Source of the DNA: a virus
IMG/VR virus record: IMGVR_UViG_3300027969_000235
Span: 1-35,879 of that record
Strand: one strand, 5' to 3'
DNA length: 35,879 nucleotides
The position numbers and the translations under genes were made by a program. Of this stretch, positions 1 through 8,634 are shown piece by piece. Position 1 is the stretch's first letter. Each line of letters begins with the position of its first letter. The notes below the pieces were generated by a model, which made no database searches, was not told where the DNA came from, and saw nothing but the letters and a program-made list of their open reading frames with translations.

Positions 1-353
1 TTGGACCGAGCCTCTTCTTCACGATCGTGATACGCCTCAAGAATCTCCGCTTGCTGCTTTTGCTGTTCGCGCTGCTCGATTAGCTTAATTGCTTTGGCTT
101 CTGCGTAAGCATCAACCGAATCAAACTGATCTACAGGCGGGACATCAACTGCAACGTGCGGCGGTGCTTGACGCTCACGCTCCCACTTTCGCTGCTCTCT
201 TGCGAGGCGTTTCTGAATCGCGGCATCAAGTTCTTCTTGGGAGAAGGTCTTGGGCGCAACTTCCGGCGTATCTACAGGTTCCGGGGCCGCCGTGGCTTCC
301 AGTTCCGGCGCGGGCGCTACTTCCGCTTCAATCGCTACTACTTCTTCGGACAT
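1..353 (-). CDS. Scaffolding protein, 3' end cut by window edge
   Basis: The reading frame opens with ATG at 353 behind an AGGA ribosome site and runs off the left edge after about 117 codons with no stop. The first 35 residues are rich in Glu, Ala, Pro and Val. They are followed by a highly charged helical stretch starting around KTFSQEELDAAIQKRLAR and continuing through Lys/Arg/Glu/Gln-rich sequence. This acidic head plus charged helix is typical of internal scaffolds of P22-like heads, which direct coat assembly and then leave the shell. It is the last gene visible in the terminase-portal block, where P22-type phages place the scaffold just before the coat gene. The identification rests on composition and position, and the coat-binding C-terminus is outside the window. 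Confidence 0.75.
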   Translation of the reverse strand, partial: MSEEVVAIEAEVAPAPELEATAAPEPVDTPEVAPKTFSQEELDAAIQKRLAREQRKWERERQAPPHVAVDVPPVDQFDSVDAYAEAKAIKLIEQREQQKQQAEILEAYHDREEEARS

Positions 354-403
354 TTTGAATCCTGAGATTCCCTGGTGTGCCGCGCCAGTACGGTTATCTT
401 ACA

Positions 404-1312
404 CTACGAGATTCTGAGAAACAAGGTCATGCTGGTGGTGCTATCTAAATAGCCCATGCAACGCCACGTTCCGCTTAACGCAGTGGTGTATGAGAGGTTA
501 TTGTAAGTGCTTGTTGGAATCAGATATGAACCGGCAATATCGTTGCCCGGTTGGATTGCGCCAAACGGGAATGACGTGGCCCGACAAAAACAATAAGTTC
601 CAATAGCCAGCGCCGTAGACGACACGGTGCTTGGAGCGCTTGTCCAAGTCGTACCGTTGCTGGTCAGTACGTTTCCAGCCGTTCCCGGCCCGACAAACGA
701 AATGGGGTCGCCGGCGTTGCCGATCATTACCGCGTTTGCGGTCAAAGACGTTACGCCAGTACCGCCGTTAGGGATGGTGATTGGAACGCCAGAAAACGCC
801 AGCGCAATGGTTCCGGTCGTGGTGACCGGACTACCCGTGACGGTAAAGTTATTAGGCGCAGTGACCGCAACCGAAGTAACCGTACCGGCACCCGAACCGC
901 CAGTTGTGGCCGACAATGTGCCGCCAACAAAACTTAAGTTAGACCCGATCACTACGTTATTGAACCCTCCGCTACCGTTGCCCGATAGCAAAGACGTTCC
1001 GCTGGTCAGCCCGCTAACAGTCCCGATGCCAGGGATGTCATCGTAGGTGGCAATCGTAACGCCGCCAGAATCCTTGAGAACAAACTTGTACGTCAAAGTG
1101 GACGTAAGCCACACTTCGCTATCCAGTCGCCCTGCTGAGTTCAGAACGATTGGATTGCTGTTGGCCGTTGTGCCAGCGGCAGTTGTGTAGGTGGTCTGCG
1201 GCGTGGTTGTACCAGCCGCATAGGAGTACAACAGACCGCCCGACAACGGAGCGCCGCTGTTGGTAAAGAACTGCTGCGCAGCCCCCGCTACGGGCGATAA
1301 GTTAAACGGCAT
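404..1312 (-). CDS. Tail fibre or tailspike-like protein (302 aa)
   Basis: The N-terminal 90 residues read like the head-binding domain of podoviral fibres: a PFNLSPVAGAAQQFF start, a TPQTTYTTAAGTTANSNPIV segment, then LNSAGRLDSEVWL and YKFVLKDSGG. The middle is low-complexity Gly/Ser/Thr/Val beta sequence with the fibre motif PNGGTG near residue 182. A C-terminal domain of about 80 residues with more aromatic residues and Cys may contact the receptor. It overlaps the preceding gene by 11 bases. The ITIPNGGTG and TTTGTIAL motifs also occur in the 884-residue fibre and in the 246-residue protein encoded at 31794-32534, so the phage appears to carry several related adhesion proteins. The tail-adhesion role is inferred from these motifs; the receptor is unknown. 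Confidence 0.7.
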   Translation of the reverse strand: MPFNLSPVAGAAQQFFTNSGAPLSGGLLYSYAAGTTTPQTTYTTAAGTTANSNPIVLNSAGRLDSEVWLTSTLTYKFVLKDSGGVTIATYDDIPGIGTVSGLTSGTSLLSGNGSGGFNNVVIGSNLSFVGGTLSATTGGSGAGTVTSVAVTAPNNFTVTGSPVTTTGTIALAFSGVPITIPNGGTGVTSLTANAVMIGNAGDPISFVGPGTAGNVLTSNGTTWTSAPSTVSSTALAIGTYCFCRATSFPFGAIQPGNDIAGSYLIPTSTYNNLSYTTALSGTWRCMGYLDSTTSMTLFLRIS

Positions 1313-1643
1313 TATTTACAACCCAAGAAGTTGTTGGTTCATCCCAAACGTAACGCTGACCGTCAGTTGGCATTGGCACTGGTGTATTCCACAGGCAAGT
1401 ATCTTCGTTCAGAACCCAAGACGGAAACGGTTGTGGCGGGATGAAAGCATCACGGGTTGCGTCATATGTGTAGCCAACGCCAGCGTAGTTCTTACGAAAC
1501 CCGTCTGTCCGTGAACGCTTGCAGACTTGTCCACGGAATTCACCGTACCATTGCTCCCAATCGGTGTTGTCTGAACCTTGGTCTTTACCTCCAATAACTT
1601 CAGTCACAACATTATTTTCATCAAGGAATGCGTAGTAATCCAT
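1302..1643 (-). CDS. Conserved phage protein of the fibre cluster (113 aa)
   Basis: The product starts MDYYAFLDENNVVTEVI and contains a WEQWYGEF-like motif, then KNYAGVGYTYD and a Trp/Pro-rich C-terminal half (FIPPQPFPSW, WDEPTTSW). Small proteins of this kind, with a short beta-hairpin start and repeated Trp-Pro patches, are common beside fibre genes in marine and freshwater phages. No function is established that I can name. An in-frame TTG at 1655 would add four residues. I chose the ATG at 1643 because the start lies directly next to the stop of the glycine-rich gene. It probably acts as a minor virion or fibre-associated protein, which is an inference from position. Confidence 0.7.
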   Translation of the reverse strand: MDYYAFLDENNVVTEVIGGKDQGSDNTDWEQWYGEFRGQVCKRSRTDGFRKNYAGVGYTYDATRDAFIPPQPFPSWVLNEDTCLWNTPVPMPTDGQRYVWDEPTTSWVVNNAV

Positions 1644-1648
1644 GATTA

Positions 1649-2599
1649 TTACCAAGAAATTGTTCCAGTACCGGCAGTAAACTTATAAACCCGATAACCA
1701 GCCCTTGTTGTAGTATCAACAGTGTAGGTAAGACCTCCACCAATTGATGCCAATGCGGTAGAAGTAGACGGGTAAGCAATAATTACAACGCCAGAACCAC
1801 CTGCGGCTCCGTTTGCACCTGTGGAAGAACCACCTCCACCGCTACCAGTATTTGTAGCACCTGCTGTTGGAGAGGGGCCTCCAGATCCATTTTGAGCGCT
1901 ACCATTTCCACCAACTCCGCTTCCACCGGCCACTGCATTACTTCCCGCCCCTCCGCCACCTGTGGAAGTGCCATAGTTACCACCGCCACCGCCACCAGCG
2001 TAGAACAGCGACGTTCCTGTGATAGATGATGCCAATCCAGCGCCACCCAAACCATTACCACAAGCAGCAACTGTTACAGAAGATCCAACACCGCCAGCAC
2101 CACCACCACCAGCACTGGAAAGATCAGGGTATCCAGAACTAAGTGCGGCTCCGCCAGCACTGCCTTGCCCAGTAGTCCCCGTTGCCGGAACTGCTGATGT
2201 ATTTGCACCTGATCCCCCGCCGCTTCCTCCTGTATTACCAATGCTGTTTGGTTTGCCGCCGCCGCCGCCGCCAACAGAAGTAATTGTTCCAGTGGTTGCA
2301 GCGGAATTAGTTACTGTTCCCGTTCCAAAAACAGAGTTGCTTCCGTTCGTTCCGTTAGTTGACGCTGCGCCTCCAGCCCCTTGACCGCCTACGGTTACGG
2401 TGTATGACGTTGCTGCTGCTACAACGTATGAAGTGTTTGTTAACAATCCTCCTGCACCGCCTCCGCCAGAAGTCAAAGAGGCCGAACCGTCACTACCACC
2501 ACCGCCTCCACCTGCAACAACAAGGTACTGGACAGTTGATGGTGCTGTAATAGCAGCAGCCCCTTTTCCCCCCAACACCGCAAGCATAATCCCACTCAT
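1649..2599 (-). CDS. Glycine-rich tail-tip or adhesin-like protein (316 aa)
   Basis: After a short leader (MSGIMLAVLGGKGAAAITAP) comes YLVVAGGGGGG, the usual opening of the glycine-rich domain of phage fibre-tip proteins. About 200 residues of Gly-Gly-X repeats broken by Ser, Ala, Thr and Asn follow. The last 45 residues are ordinary beta sequence ending YKFTAGTGTISW. Such domains are thought to form polyglycine-II-like bundles at fibre tips and, in T-even phage gp38 adhesins, determine host range. That is family knowledge and has not been shown for this protein. It overlaps the upstream gene by 4 bases (ATGA). Complementary-strand open frames in this region are by-products of the GGX codons. 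Confidence 0.75.
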   Translation of the reverse strand: MSGIMLAVLGGKGAAAITAPSTVQYLVVAGGGGGGSDGSASLTSGGGGAGGLLTNTSYVVAAATSYTVTVGGQGAGGAASTNGTNGSNSVFGTGTVTNSAATTGTITSVGGGGGGKPNSIGNTGGSGGGSGANTSAVPATGTTGQGSAGGAALSSGYPDLSSAGGGGAGGVGSSVTVAACGNGLGGAGLASSITGTSLFYAGGGGGGNYGTSTGGGGAGSNAVAGGSGVGGNGSAQNGSGGPSPTAGATNTGSGGGGSSTGANGAAGGSGVVIIAYPSTSTALASIGGGLTYTVDTTTRAGYRVYKFTAGTGTISW

Positions 2600-3009
2600 G
2601 ACACGTTGCCCGTCAAGACGCAGTTGGTCGCGTCAATAAAGAGAACGGTTGCAACACCTCGAATTGCCAGCGTAGCGGAAGTAACGGTTGTATCACTTCC
2701 AGCAATTTTGGTAGTTACCGCAGAACAGGTAATTGCCTTGGTGCTTGCCGAATTGTTGTACAGAGAGATTGCATCCCCTGCCGCAAAAACGGAAGCAGGA
2801 ATTGTTATCCCAGCAGACAAAGATACAACCTTGCCAACGTCTGCGGCTGCCAACGTAGTAGCTGTAGAACTAATGGGGATGTTCAAATAGCCAATCGTAG
2901 CGCCATCCAAAGTGGGTAGCGTCTGAGTAAGCGTAAGAGCGGTATTAGCAGACTGTAAAACCGAAGTTCCAGCACCACTAGAATTGCCTTGAAGTTTGAT
3001 TGCGCTCAT
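2596..3009 (-). CDS. Small virion or fibre-associated protein (137 aa)
   Basis: The protein starts MSAIKLQGNSSGAGTSVLQ behind an AAGGA site. It is almost wholly Ala/Thr/Ser/Val beta sequence, with TLAAADVGKVVSLSAGI in the centre and FIDATNCVLTG near the end. This pattern (KLQGN..G.G...L near the start, then a beta sandwich) is frequent in phage decoration or fibre-associated proteins, often in several copies per genome. The proteins encoded at 34816-35229 and 35277-35684 are similar in style. It sits between the long fibre gene and the glycine-rich gene. The structural role is an inference from composition and neighbours. Confidence 0.65.
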   Translation of the reverse strand: MSAIKLQGNSSGAGTSVLQSANTALTLTQTLPTLDGATIGYLNIPISSTATTLAAADVGKVVSLSAGITIPASVFAAGDAISLYNNSASTKAITCSAVTTKIAGSDTTVTSATLAIRGVATVLFIDATNCVLTGNVS

Positions 3010-3019
3010 GATTGATCCT

Positions 3020-5674
3020 TTAGGCAGCGATGAGCCAAACTTGGCCCGTAGGTACAGTTACGGCAACGCCCGTCGCCACAGACACAGGCCCAACGCTAAA
3101 CGCATTAGAACCAGCAGTTACAGAATAATTAGAACTAATTGTTTGATAAGACTCAAGAACTGGCCCAGAAGACCCACCGCCAGACGCAGCAATCGTAATT
3201 GAACCAGCGCCGTTAGTAATAGTAACGTTTGAGCCAGCGGTCAGCGTGGTACGGGTAAATCCAGTCCCGTTACCAATGTCAATTTGGCCGTTTGTAGGTG
3301 TTGCAGTTAATCCTGTACCGCCGCTCGCAACAGCAAGAGTTGTAGACAGACCCGCAGCAGTTCCAGTTGTGTTCTGGTTAAGCGTTGGAATATCAGCAGC
3401 AACGATTGCTCGGAACGTGGGTACACCAGCCGATCCGTTAGGCGCAGCTAAAATGTAGTTTGCAGTTTTACTTGCAAATGGGTTTTGCGTATCTCCATAT
3501 CCTGTGGCAAGTGCAATCGTAGTTGCTGCGTTACCGTTAAAACTAGTCCCACTTAACGGACTGCTAATTGTCAGAGTATTTGCTACTGAACCAGCAGAAC
3601 CCGTCGTGTTTTGATTTAGCGTTGGAATGTCAGCCGCAACAATCGCCCTAAATGTAGGAACCCCTGCTGTTCCATTGGGTGCGGCCAAAATGTAATTGGC
3701 CGTTTTGCTTGCGTAAGGATTAAGAGTGTCACCATATGCGGTATTTAGACTAATTGCTGGAGTTGTGCCACCGCTTGATGCAATCGGAGAAGTGCCTGTA
3801 ACGCTAGTAACGCCGCCTCCACCCCCGCCTGAATACTGAGGAATGTTGAGTGTGTTACCAACAAACGTAGCCGCACCGCTAGTGCCGCTTGTGGTCAGCG
3901 TAATTGGAGCCTGATAATCCGTACCTGCGGCAGCCGCAGTAAATGCGCTTGTACCGCTGCCTTTAATAATTCCGGTCAGCGTCGTTGCGCCTGTACCACC
4001 GCTTGCAACCCCAAGGGTTCCGGCAAGCGTAATTGCGCCAGTTGACGATGAATTTGGCGTTAAACCAGACAAACTAGTCTGGAATGACGAAACACCGCTT
4101 CCGCCGCCACTTGAGGGTTGCCAAGACGCAGTAGTACCGTTTGTCGTTAATACATAACCAGATGTCGTGCCAATCGCCAACCGAGTTGCAGTATTGGTTC
4201 CGTTACCAATAATCAGATCACCAACGCTAGTGATCGGCGACAACGCATTAAAAGCGTTGGCTTTGCTGTTCTGACCCGTACCACCGTTGGCAATCGCAAC
4301 CGTTCCGGTCACGTTGGCAGCGTTACCGGTCGTGTTCTGGTTCAGAGTTGGTACATCCGCCGCCTGGATCGTAGACATTGACACATTTGTGCCGTTGCCC
4401 CGCAAAAACGATCCAGACGTTGTAGCGCCAGCCAGCGCATTGAGTGCGCCTTGCCGCGAGTTTGAACCCGTACCGCCGTTAACAATGGCGACCGTTCCAG
4501 ACGTAATCTGCGAGCCGGAAATTGCAATGCTGGTGTTCGTTGCCGAGGTCAGTTGACCGCGAGCGTTGACCGCAAACGTAGCAACCTGCGAGCCGCTACC
4601 GTAGCTGCCAGCCGTTACTGCCGTGTTGCTGATGCTGAACTGATTTGTCAGCAGCGACAGGCCGGTGCCAGCCGTGTACGCAGTAGCGCCAGAAGAGAAC
4701 TGCGCAAACACCAGACTGGTCGTGCCAACCGTGATTGGCAACGCAGTGGTCTGCACCCAAGAGGTGTTGGTGTTGACCGTACCTGCCGTGATTAAAAAGT
4801 AGTTACCAGCATTGATCTGGTTGTAACCGCTGCCCGACGTATTCATGTCGGTCGCGCGGGTCAACAAGAATGGGGTAGACCCATCGCCAACCGTAGTTAC
4901 AGTATAAACACCGTTCTGTAGCGCAGATGCTTGATCTTTAACAAGAATTCTATTGCCAGCCGTAGCTGCAACAGAGTCAACTGTCAGCGCACCGTTAGCC
5001 GTTGCCGTCAGCGTTGCACCAACACCGCTTGAGCCGTTGCTGTACGTTACCGTTGGCAATGCGGCAGTCGTTGCCAGATTACAAGCGGTATGGAACGTCA
5101 AGCCAGCAGCAATTGAGTCAACGTAAGACTTGTTGACCAAATCGTTTGCACTGCTAGGTGCAGTTGTAATCTGACCAGTAGATGTTGTGAGCGTCGTGAA
5201 AGCACCTGTAGCTGGCGTGGTAGCCCCTACAGTTGCATTGTTAATCGTGCCTCCAGTAAACGCGCCACCTGTTACCGTTTTGCCCGTAAACGTCAGCGCA
5301 GCGGGCAGCGACAGCGTAATGTCTGACGATCCGCTAGATGTAATCTCATTAGCAGTGCCGGTTACGCTATTAACCGTAGACGTACCAGCAGACGCAGCAG
5401 TGATGCGCCCGTAAGCGTCAACCGTCAAATTGGTGTTGGTGTAACTACCTGGGGCAACCGAAGTTGCCGCCAAACTAATCGTGCCGCTGGTGGTAATCGG
5501 GCCACCAGCCAAACCAGCACCCGTTGCAATGCTGGTTACCGTACCAGATCCGCTGCCACCAATATTGCTGACCGCAACTTGTTTGGTTACACCGCCTTGG
5601 ACAATAGGAACGACTTCAGTCCCCGCGAGCGGGGTAGTCGCCGCCGGTAAACCTGTAATCGTCGTATTTGCCAT
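3020..5674 (-). CDS. Long tail fibre protein with internal repeats (884 aa)
   Basis: This is the largest gene of the window. The product is Ser/Thr/Gly/Ala/Asn-rich, with few charged residues. The N-terminus (MANTTITGLPAATTPLAGTE, then VPIVQGG.TKQV) is the common opening of phage fibres. Residues about 35-60 match GTVTSIATGAGLAGGPITTS. The middle holds a globular segment with LVNKSYVDSIAAGL and HTACNLATTAALP. The fibre motif NGGTG or SGGTG recurs at least four times. Near the C-terminus a block containing NYILAAPNG and GVPTFRAIVAADIPTLNQ occurs twice. A role in host adsorption is strongly suggested by this architecture. No chaperone or catalytic domain was seen at the C-terminus. Confidence 0.8.
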   Translation of the reverse strand: MANTTITGLPAATTPLAGTEVVPIVQGGVTKQVAVSNIGGSGSGTVTSIATGAGLAGGPITTSGTISLAATSVAPGSYTNTNLTVDAYGRITAASAGTSTVNSVTGTANEITSSGSSDITLSLPAALTFTGKTVTGGAFTGGTINNATVGATTPATGAFTTLTTSTGQITTAPSSANDLVNKSYVDSIAAGLTFHTACNLATTAALPTVTYSNGSSGVGATLTATANGALTVDSVAATAGNRILVKDQASALQNGVYTVTTVGDGSTPFLLTRATDMNTSGSGYNQINAGNYFLITAGTVNTNTSWVQTTALPITVGTTSLVFAQFSSGATAYTAGTGLSLLTNQFSISNTAVTAGSYGSGSQVATFAVNARGQLTSATNTSIAISGSQITSGTVAIVNGGTGSNSRQGALNALAGATTSGSFLRGNGTNVSMSTIQAADVPTLNQNTTGNAANVTGTVAIANGGTGQNSKANAFNALSPITSVGDLIIGNGTNTATRLAIGTTSGYVLTTNGTTASWQPSSGGGSGVSSFQTSLSGLTPNSSSTGAITLAGTLGVASGGTGATTLTGIIKGSGTSAFTAAAAGTDYQAPITLTTSGTSGAATFVGNTLNIPQYSGGGGGGVTSVTGTSPIASSGGTTPAISLNTAYGDTLNPYASKTANYILAAPNGTAGVPTFRAIVAADIPTLNQNTTGSAGSVANTLTISSPLSGTSFNGNAATTIALATGYGDTQNPFASKTANYILAAPNGSAGVPTFRAIVAADIPTLNQNTTGTAAGLSTTLAVASGGTGLTATPTNGQIDIGNGTGFTRTTLTAGSNVTITNGAGSITIAASGGGSSGPVLESYQTISSNYSVTAGSNAFSVGPVSVATGVAVTVPTGQVWLIAA
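3363..3738 (-). repeat. Two 138-base direct repeats inside the long fibre gene
   Basis: Bases 3363-3500 and 3601-3738 encode nearly the same 46 residues, 238 bases apart. The DNA copies differ at many third positions while the protein barely changes. A partial third copy of the DIPTLNQNTTG part lies near 4321-4370. This looks like an intragenic duplication kept under selection for protein sequence. Confidence 0.85.
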
Positions 5675-5677
5675 GCT

Positions 5678-5953
5678 TTACTCGAAAAACACCGTTGCAG
5701 CGACAGTTCCGCTGATCACAATGTACAAGCCAGAACTGAAAGACACCCCGCCTTCATCGCCCGTAAACGTGTAACTAGTAGCTGCGGTTGGTGTAAACAC
5801 ACCCAACAGCGTGTCGGTCGTGGTAGCAGCAGCGCTGTTATAGACCGTAATCGTTGGCGTTCCGCTAGCGGCAGACACAAAAATGCCTTTTAGCTTGCCC
5901 GCCATCGTCTTCACGTTGGCCGAAGCCGTTAGATATTTGTATGTCGCAGCCAT
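5678..5953 (-). CDS. Small virion-type protein (91 aa)
   Basis: The product starts MAATYKYLTASANVKTMAGK. It then forms a predicted all-beta domain with ITVYNSAAATTTDTLLGVF and GVSFSSGLYIVISG. There is no Cys and little charge. It is separated by only a few bases from the Dps-like gene upstream and the long fibre downstream, so it belongs to the same transcript. Small beta proteins with a K.LKGIFVS..SGTPTI core are widespread in phage structural clusters. I cannot name a function, and a decoration or fibre-accessory role is a guess. Confidence 0.65.
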   Translation of the reverse strand: MAATYKYLTASANVKTMAGKLKGIFVSAASGTPTITVYNSAAATTTDTLLGVFTPTAATSYTFTGDEGGVSFSSGLYIVISGTVAATVFFE

Positions 5954-5960
5954 AATTACC

Positions 5961-6323
5961 TCACGCCAAAAAGCGCAGTTTGTAGAGGGTTCTGAGATAG
6001 ATTTCGATGATGTTGTCGATCAACTGCTGCAAAGACATATCAGTCTTGTCAACAACTTCGTATCGGTTGGCTTCAATCTCAGCCAACTGAGTTTCCAAGA
6101 ATTCTATGATATTAGTCGTTTTCTTGGCTGACATCAACGTAATCGGGCCAATCAGACCGTGCCGGCCTTGGTACGCTTCAGCAAAATCGTCCGCAGCCTC
6201 AATAATCAGTTCGTAGAACTTCTGCAACGCCTTGTGCTTGCTGTAGCTGCGGGTATTCAGGTGTACGCTATGGGCTACATCACGCCCCAAGAATAGCAGA
6301 CCTACGAAATCACAGGCTTTCAT
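5961..6323 (-). CDS. Dps/ferritin-like helical protein, DUF5856 type (120 aa)
   Basis: An almost all-helical protein. The N-terminal half contains GRDVAHSVHLNTRSYSKHKA, then LQKFYELIIEAADDFAEAYQ and GRHGLIGP. The second half is two more long helices. The His/Asp/Glu spacing (AH..H, then D-x3-E on the next helix) resembles starvation-induced ferritin-like proteins, and similar proteins in cyanophages and pelagiphages are annotated DUF5856 or Dps-like. It overlaps the portal gene by 4 bases. A DNA-binding or metal role during infection is possible but unproven, and its place between portal and fibres would equally suit a virion-associated protein. Confidence 0.65.
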   Translation of the reverse strand: MKACDFVGLLFLGRDVAHSVHLNTRSYSKHKALQKFYELIIEAADDFAEAYQGRHGLIGPITLMSAKKTTNIIEFLETQLAEIEANRYEVVDKTDMSLQQLIDNIIEIYLRTLYKLRFLA

Positions 6324-8488
6324 TGTGGTGCTCCGTACTCAGCCGATTCTGGCATCATTTCATTCGTTTCCCGTCCGGGCATTTCACTAACCAGATCGCC
6401 AGAGGTGATCATGCCGTGCAGAGTACCCATGACAATATCTTGGATCTGCTCTTCGGACATTCCAGCCTGAACCGCAGCGATACGCTTAGTCTCAGCGTCA
6501 AACGCTTTAATCTTGGCTTCGTAGTCCTTGCGCTCCATGTCCTGCGCTTCCATTGACTTTCCAACATTCTGCAACATCTGGTGCATTTGATCCAGTTCTG
6601 CCGCCATCGCTTGCATTTGCTGGTTGGCAGCTTGCAATTGTGGATTGTCCTCGGCGTCGCCCATCAGTTTGGGGTCAATCGTCTTGGCAAACCGCTTTGC
6701 CATCTCTTGAGCACCCGGCCAGTCCATGTTCTTAACGAACAAATCGCCCGCCACGGTCCACAACTGCGGGTTACCCTGTAGCAACTGCGCCATTGCCTCA
6801 AGAGCCTCTTGGCGCTTGGTTGCATAGCCAGGGCCGGTCGCCACAACCACGTCGTACTTGCCAACAGACGGATTGTAGATCTTTTCGATCACAATCCCTT
6901 CTTGGTTTTGGATCTTACGCACAGGTTCTTGCTGCGTAGGGTCAATCTTGACCATCTTCGTCTCGCCATCCAGCCCGATAATGCGGGCGATGCGCTGCGT
7001 GTCGTAAATTTTGGGGATCAGGTCAACCAACTGGCGACCGATGTGCCGTACACCACGCGCTAGGTTGTCTTGGTAGTGGTAAGTGCCAACATCGCCCTCA
7101 CGTTGGCGGGCTAAAATAGCCTTGCCAGAACGTTCGTTGGATGTTTGCCCAAGTGATGCGTTGTACTGCCCCGTGGCGCTCTTAATGTCCTCTGAGGCCC
7201 CCATTTTGGCTTGAATCAAGCCAGTTTGGGCCATTGGCGGCAGCGCACGTTGGGGCAACGGCAAAACCGCACCCTGACCGTCCGTCACATCTGGATTGAC
7301 CTCCAAATAAGGCCAATTCTGGGTGTTTGCGGTCTTCCACTGGGTCTCATACCCCTCAAACTGACCGCCATACCCAATAAACGGGGCTTTTGGAGCCAGC
7401 GCCAGCATTTCTGCTTCTTGGCTAGTCCAATAGTTGTACATCCGTTGCGCGTCTTTGGCATTACGCACTAGCCCGCTGATGTAAATCCGACCCTCAACCT
7501 CGTATTCGTTGCCGATAATACGAACAACAGGGATATAACTACCGGCCCACTCTTGTTCTTCAAGGATTTCGTAGCCGTTGATCTTGCACCACTTGATCTT
7601 CTTGATCTCTGCGTTGCGCGACTTCTTTGGCGTGCCGTAAACCGCTTTTAACTGCTTGTCTTCTGGCGTACCTTCAAACGCAGTGACGTTGCCAGGGTAC
7701 AAATTCAGCTTTTTGCGCTCGTAATCGCAGTAAAAATACTCGGCGATACGGATTGTGTCGGTGTTAAGCCACTGACTTAGGTTTTGATCCCCAACACCAA
7801 GCGTTTCCAGCGTGGACAAAGGCGACGCATTCGGGAAAAGCCTTGCGTACTCGTCTTTAGACAGATCCTCGGTGATAAAACACCACTTGGCGTCACTGCC
7901 GCACGGGTCTTGAATCAGCGGGTCCATGTAGACGCTGAAACTGTTCCTCACCCGCGCAATTTTGATGTCCTGATCAAACGTATCGTTGTCGCAATACTCA
8001 GTCAGAACCCGGATGTAACCCTCGCCATAGGCGACTTGGTTCTCGCAGGCCGTGTCATAGGCCACATCTGCGTCAGAGATGTACTCAATGTGACGCACCA
8101 TGCCGTTGAAAATCTCGGCAACCTCAACGTCAGCATTATCATCAACCGGAATGACCTTAACGCTAGGCCGGTTCTGGCGCTGATCGTTGGTAATCTGGTG
8201 GACGTGCTGCGGCAGCTTATTTATAGTCAAGCATGGCCGCGCGTTAATCGTCTGCCCCTGCACCGCACCACGGGTCGCCAGCACATCTGCCGGCCACTGC
8301 CACTGGTTATCGGGCGATCCCGCGTAGAAACGCAGATCATCTAACTCATCTTCACGCGATTCGGAATACGCCGAGATAGCCATCGACAGGCGATCCCGCG
8401 CCGTTGACAACACATCCGAGTCGCTCTTGAGTGGTTTGCCACCCAGTGCAACGTTGCCAACAGCGTTAATCCCGGTGTAGTCACTCAC
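6320..8488 (-). CDS. Portal protein, P22 gp1-like (722 aa)
   Basis: The portal forms the dodecameric channel through which DNA enters and leaves the head and on which scaffold and coat nucleate. The length matches P22-type portals. The N-terminal domain has RPCLTINKLPQHVHQITNDQ and NRPSVKVIPVDD, both typical of the family. Then come YGEGYIRVLTEY, FSVYMDPLIQDPCGSDAKW, the wing and stem region with YNASLGQTSNERSGKAIL, and a long charged C-terminal helical barrel segment (about 600-690, many Gln, Met and Lys). Translation starts with GTG at 8488, overlapping the stop of the 49-residue gene. It is the third functional element after terminase, as expected for a packaging module. Confidence 0.93.
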   Translation of the reverse strand: MSDYTGINAVGNVALGGKPLKSDSDVLSTARDRLSMAISAYSESREDELDDLRFYAGSPDNQWQWPADVLATRGAVQGQTINARPCLTINKLPQHVHQITNDQRQNRPSVKVIPVDDNADVEVAEIFNGMVRHIEYISDADVAYDTACENQVAYGEGYIRVLTEYCDNDTFDQDIKIARVRNSFSVYMDPLIQDPCGSDAKWCFITEDLSKDEYARLFPNASPLSTLETLGVGDQNLSQWLNTDTIRIAEYFYCDYERKKLNLYPGNVTAFEGTPEDKQLKAVYGTPKKSRNAEIKKIKWCKINGYEILEEQEWAGSYIPVVRIIGNEYEVEGRIYISGLVRNAKDAQRMYNYWTSQEAEMLALAPKAPFIGYGGQFEGYETQWKTANTQNWPYLEVNPDVTDGQGAVLPLPQRALPPMAQTGLIQAKMGASEDIKSATGQYNASLGQTSNERSGKAILARQREGDVGTYHYQDNLARGVRHIGRQLVDLIPKIYDTQRIARIIGLDGETKMVKIDPTQQEPVRKIQNQEGIVIEKIYNPSVGKYDVVVATGPGYATKRQEALEAMAQLLQGNPQLWTVAGDLFVKNMDWPGAQEMAKRFAKTIDPKLMGDAEDNPQLQAANQQMQAMAAELDQMHQMLQNVGKSMEAQDMERKDYEAKIKAFDAETKRIAAVQAGMSEEQIQDIVMGTLHGMITSGDLVSEMPGRETNEMMPESAEYGAPQ

Positions 8489-8634
8489 TTCTTTTTCGCC
8501 GTCTTAGCCGATTCTTTAAAGTCTTTAGCCGTTGGCGCATTCTTGCTGCCAACCTTGTTCATCTTTTCGCCAGAACCAGCAGCGATACGCGCTTGTTTAG
8601 CATGAATATTGGCGTACAAGCCAGGTTTACTCAT
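8485..8634 (-). CDS. Conserved basic phage microprotein (49 aa)
   Basis: The product reads MSKPGLYANIHAKQARIAAG, continues with SGEKMNKVGSKNAPTAKDF, and ends in a Lys/Ala tail. It starts four bases inside the upstream microprotein gene (ATGA overlap) and ends in the portal GTG start (GTGA), so translational coupling is likely. The KPGLYANIHAK and AAGSGEKM words are recognisable in tiny proteins placed next to terminase or portal genes of many phages. They have no established function that I know of. Strongly positive charge would suit DNA or RNA binding or a packaging accessory role, which is inference only. Confidence 0.8.
   Translation of the reverse strand: MSKPGLYANIHAKQARIAAGSGEKMNKVGSKNAPTAKDFKESAKTAKKK

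Noticed and set aside
627-1046. Plus-strand open frame opposite the 302-residue fibre gene
   Set aside because: Low-complexity antisense product of Gly/Thr/Ser/Val-rich coding sequence.
2019-2384. Proline-rich plus-strand open frames opposite the glycine-rich gene
   Set aside because: Antisense of Gly codons gives Pro and Ala; no start signal or family support.
3020-5674. Diversity-generating retroelement target in the fibre genes
   Set aside because: No reverse transcriptase gene and no template repeat were found in the window.
7784-8344. Plus-strand open frame of 186 codons
   Set aside because: It lies wholly antisense to the well-supported portal gene and has no recognisable domain.
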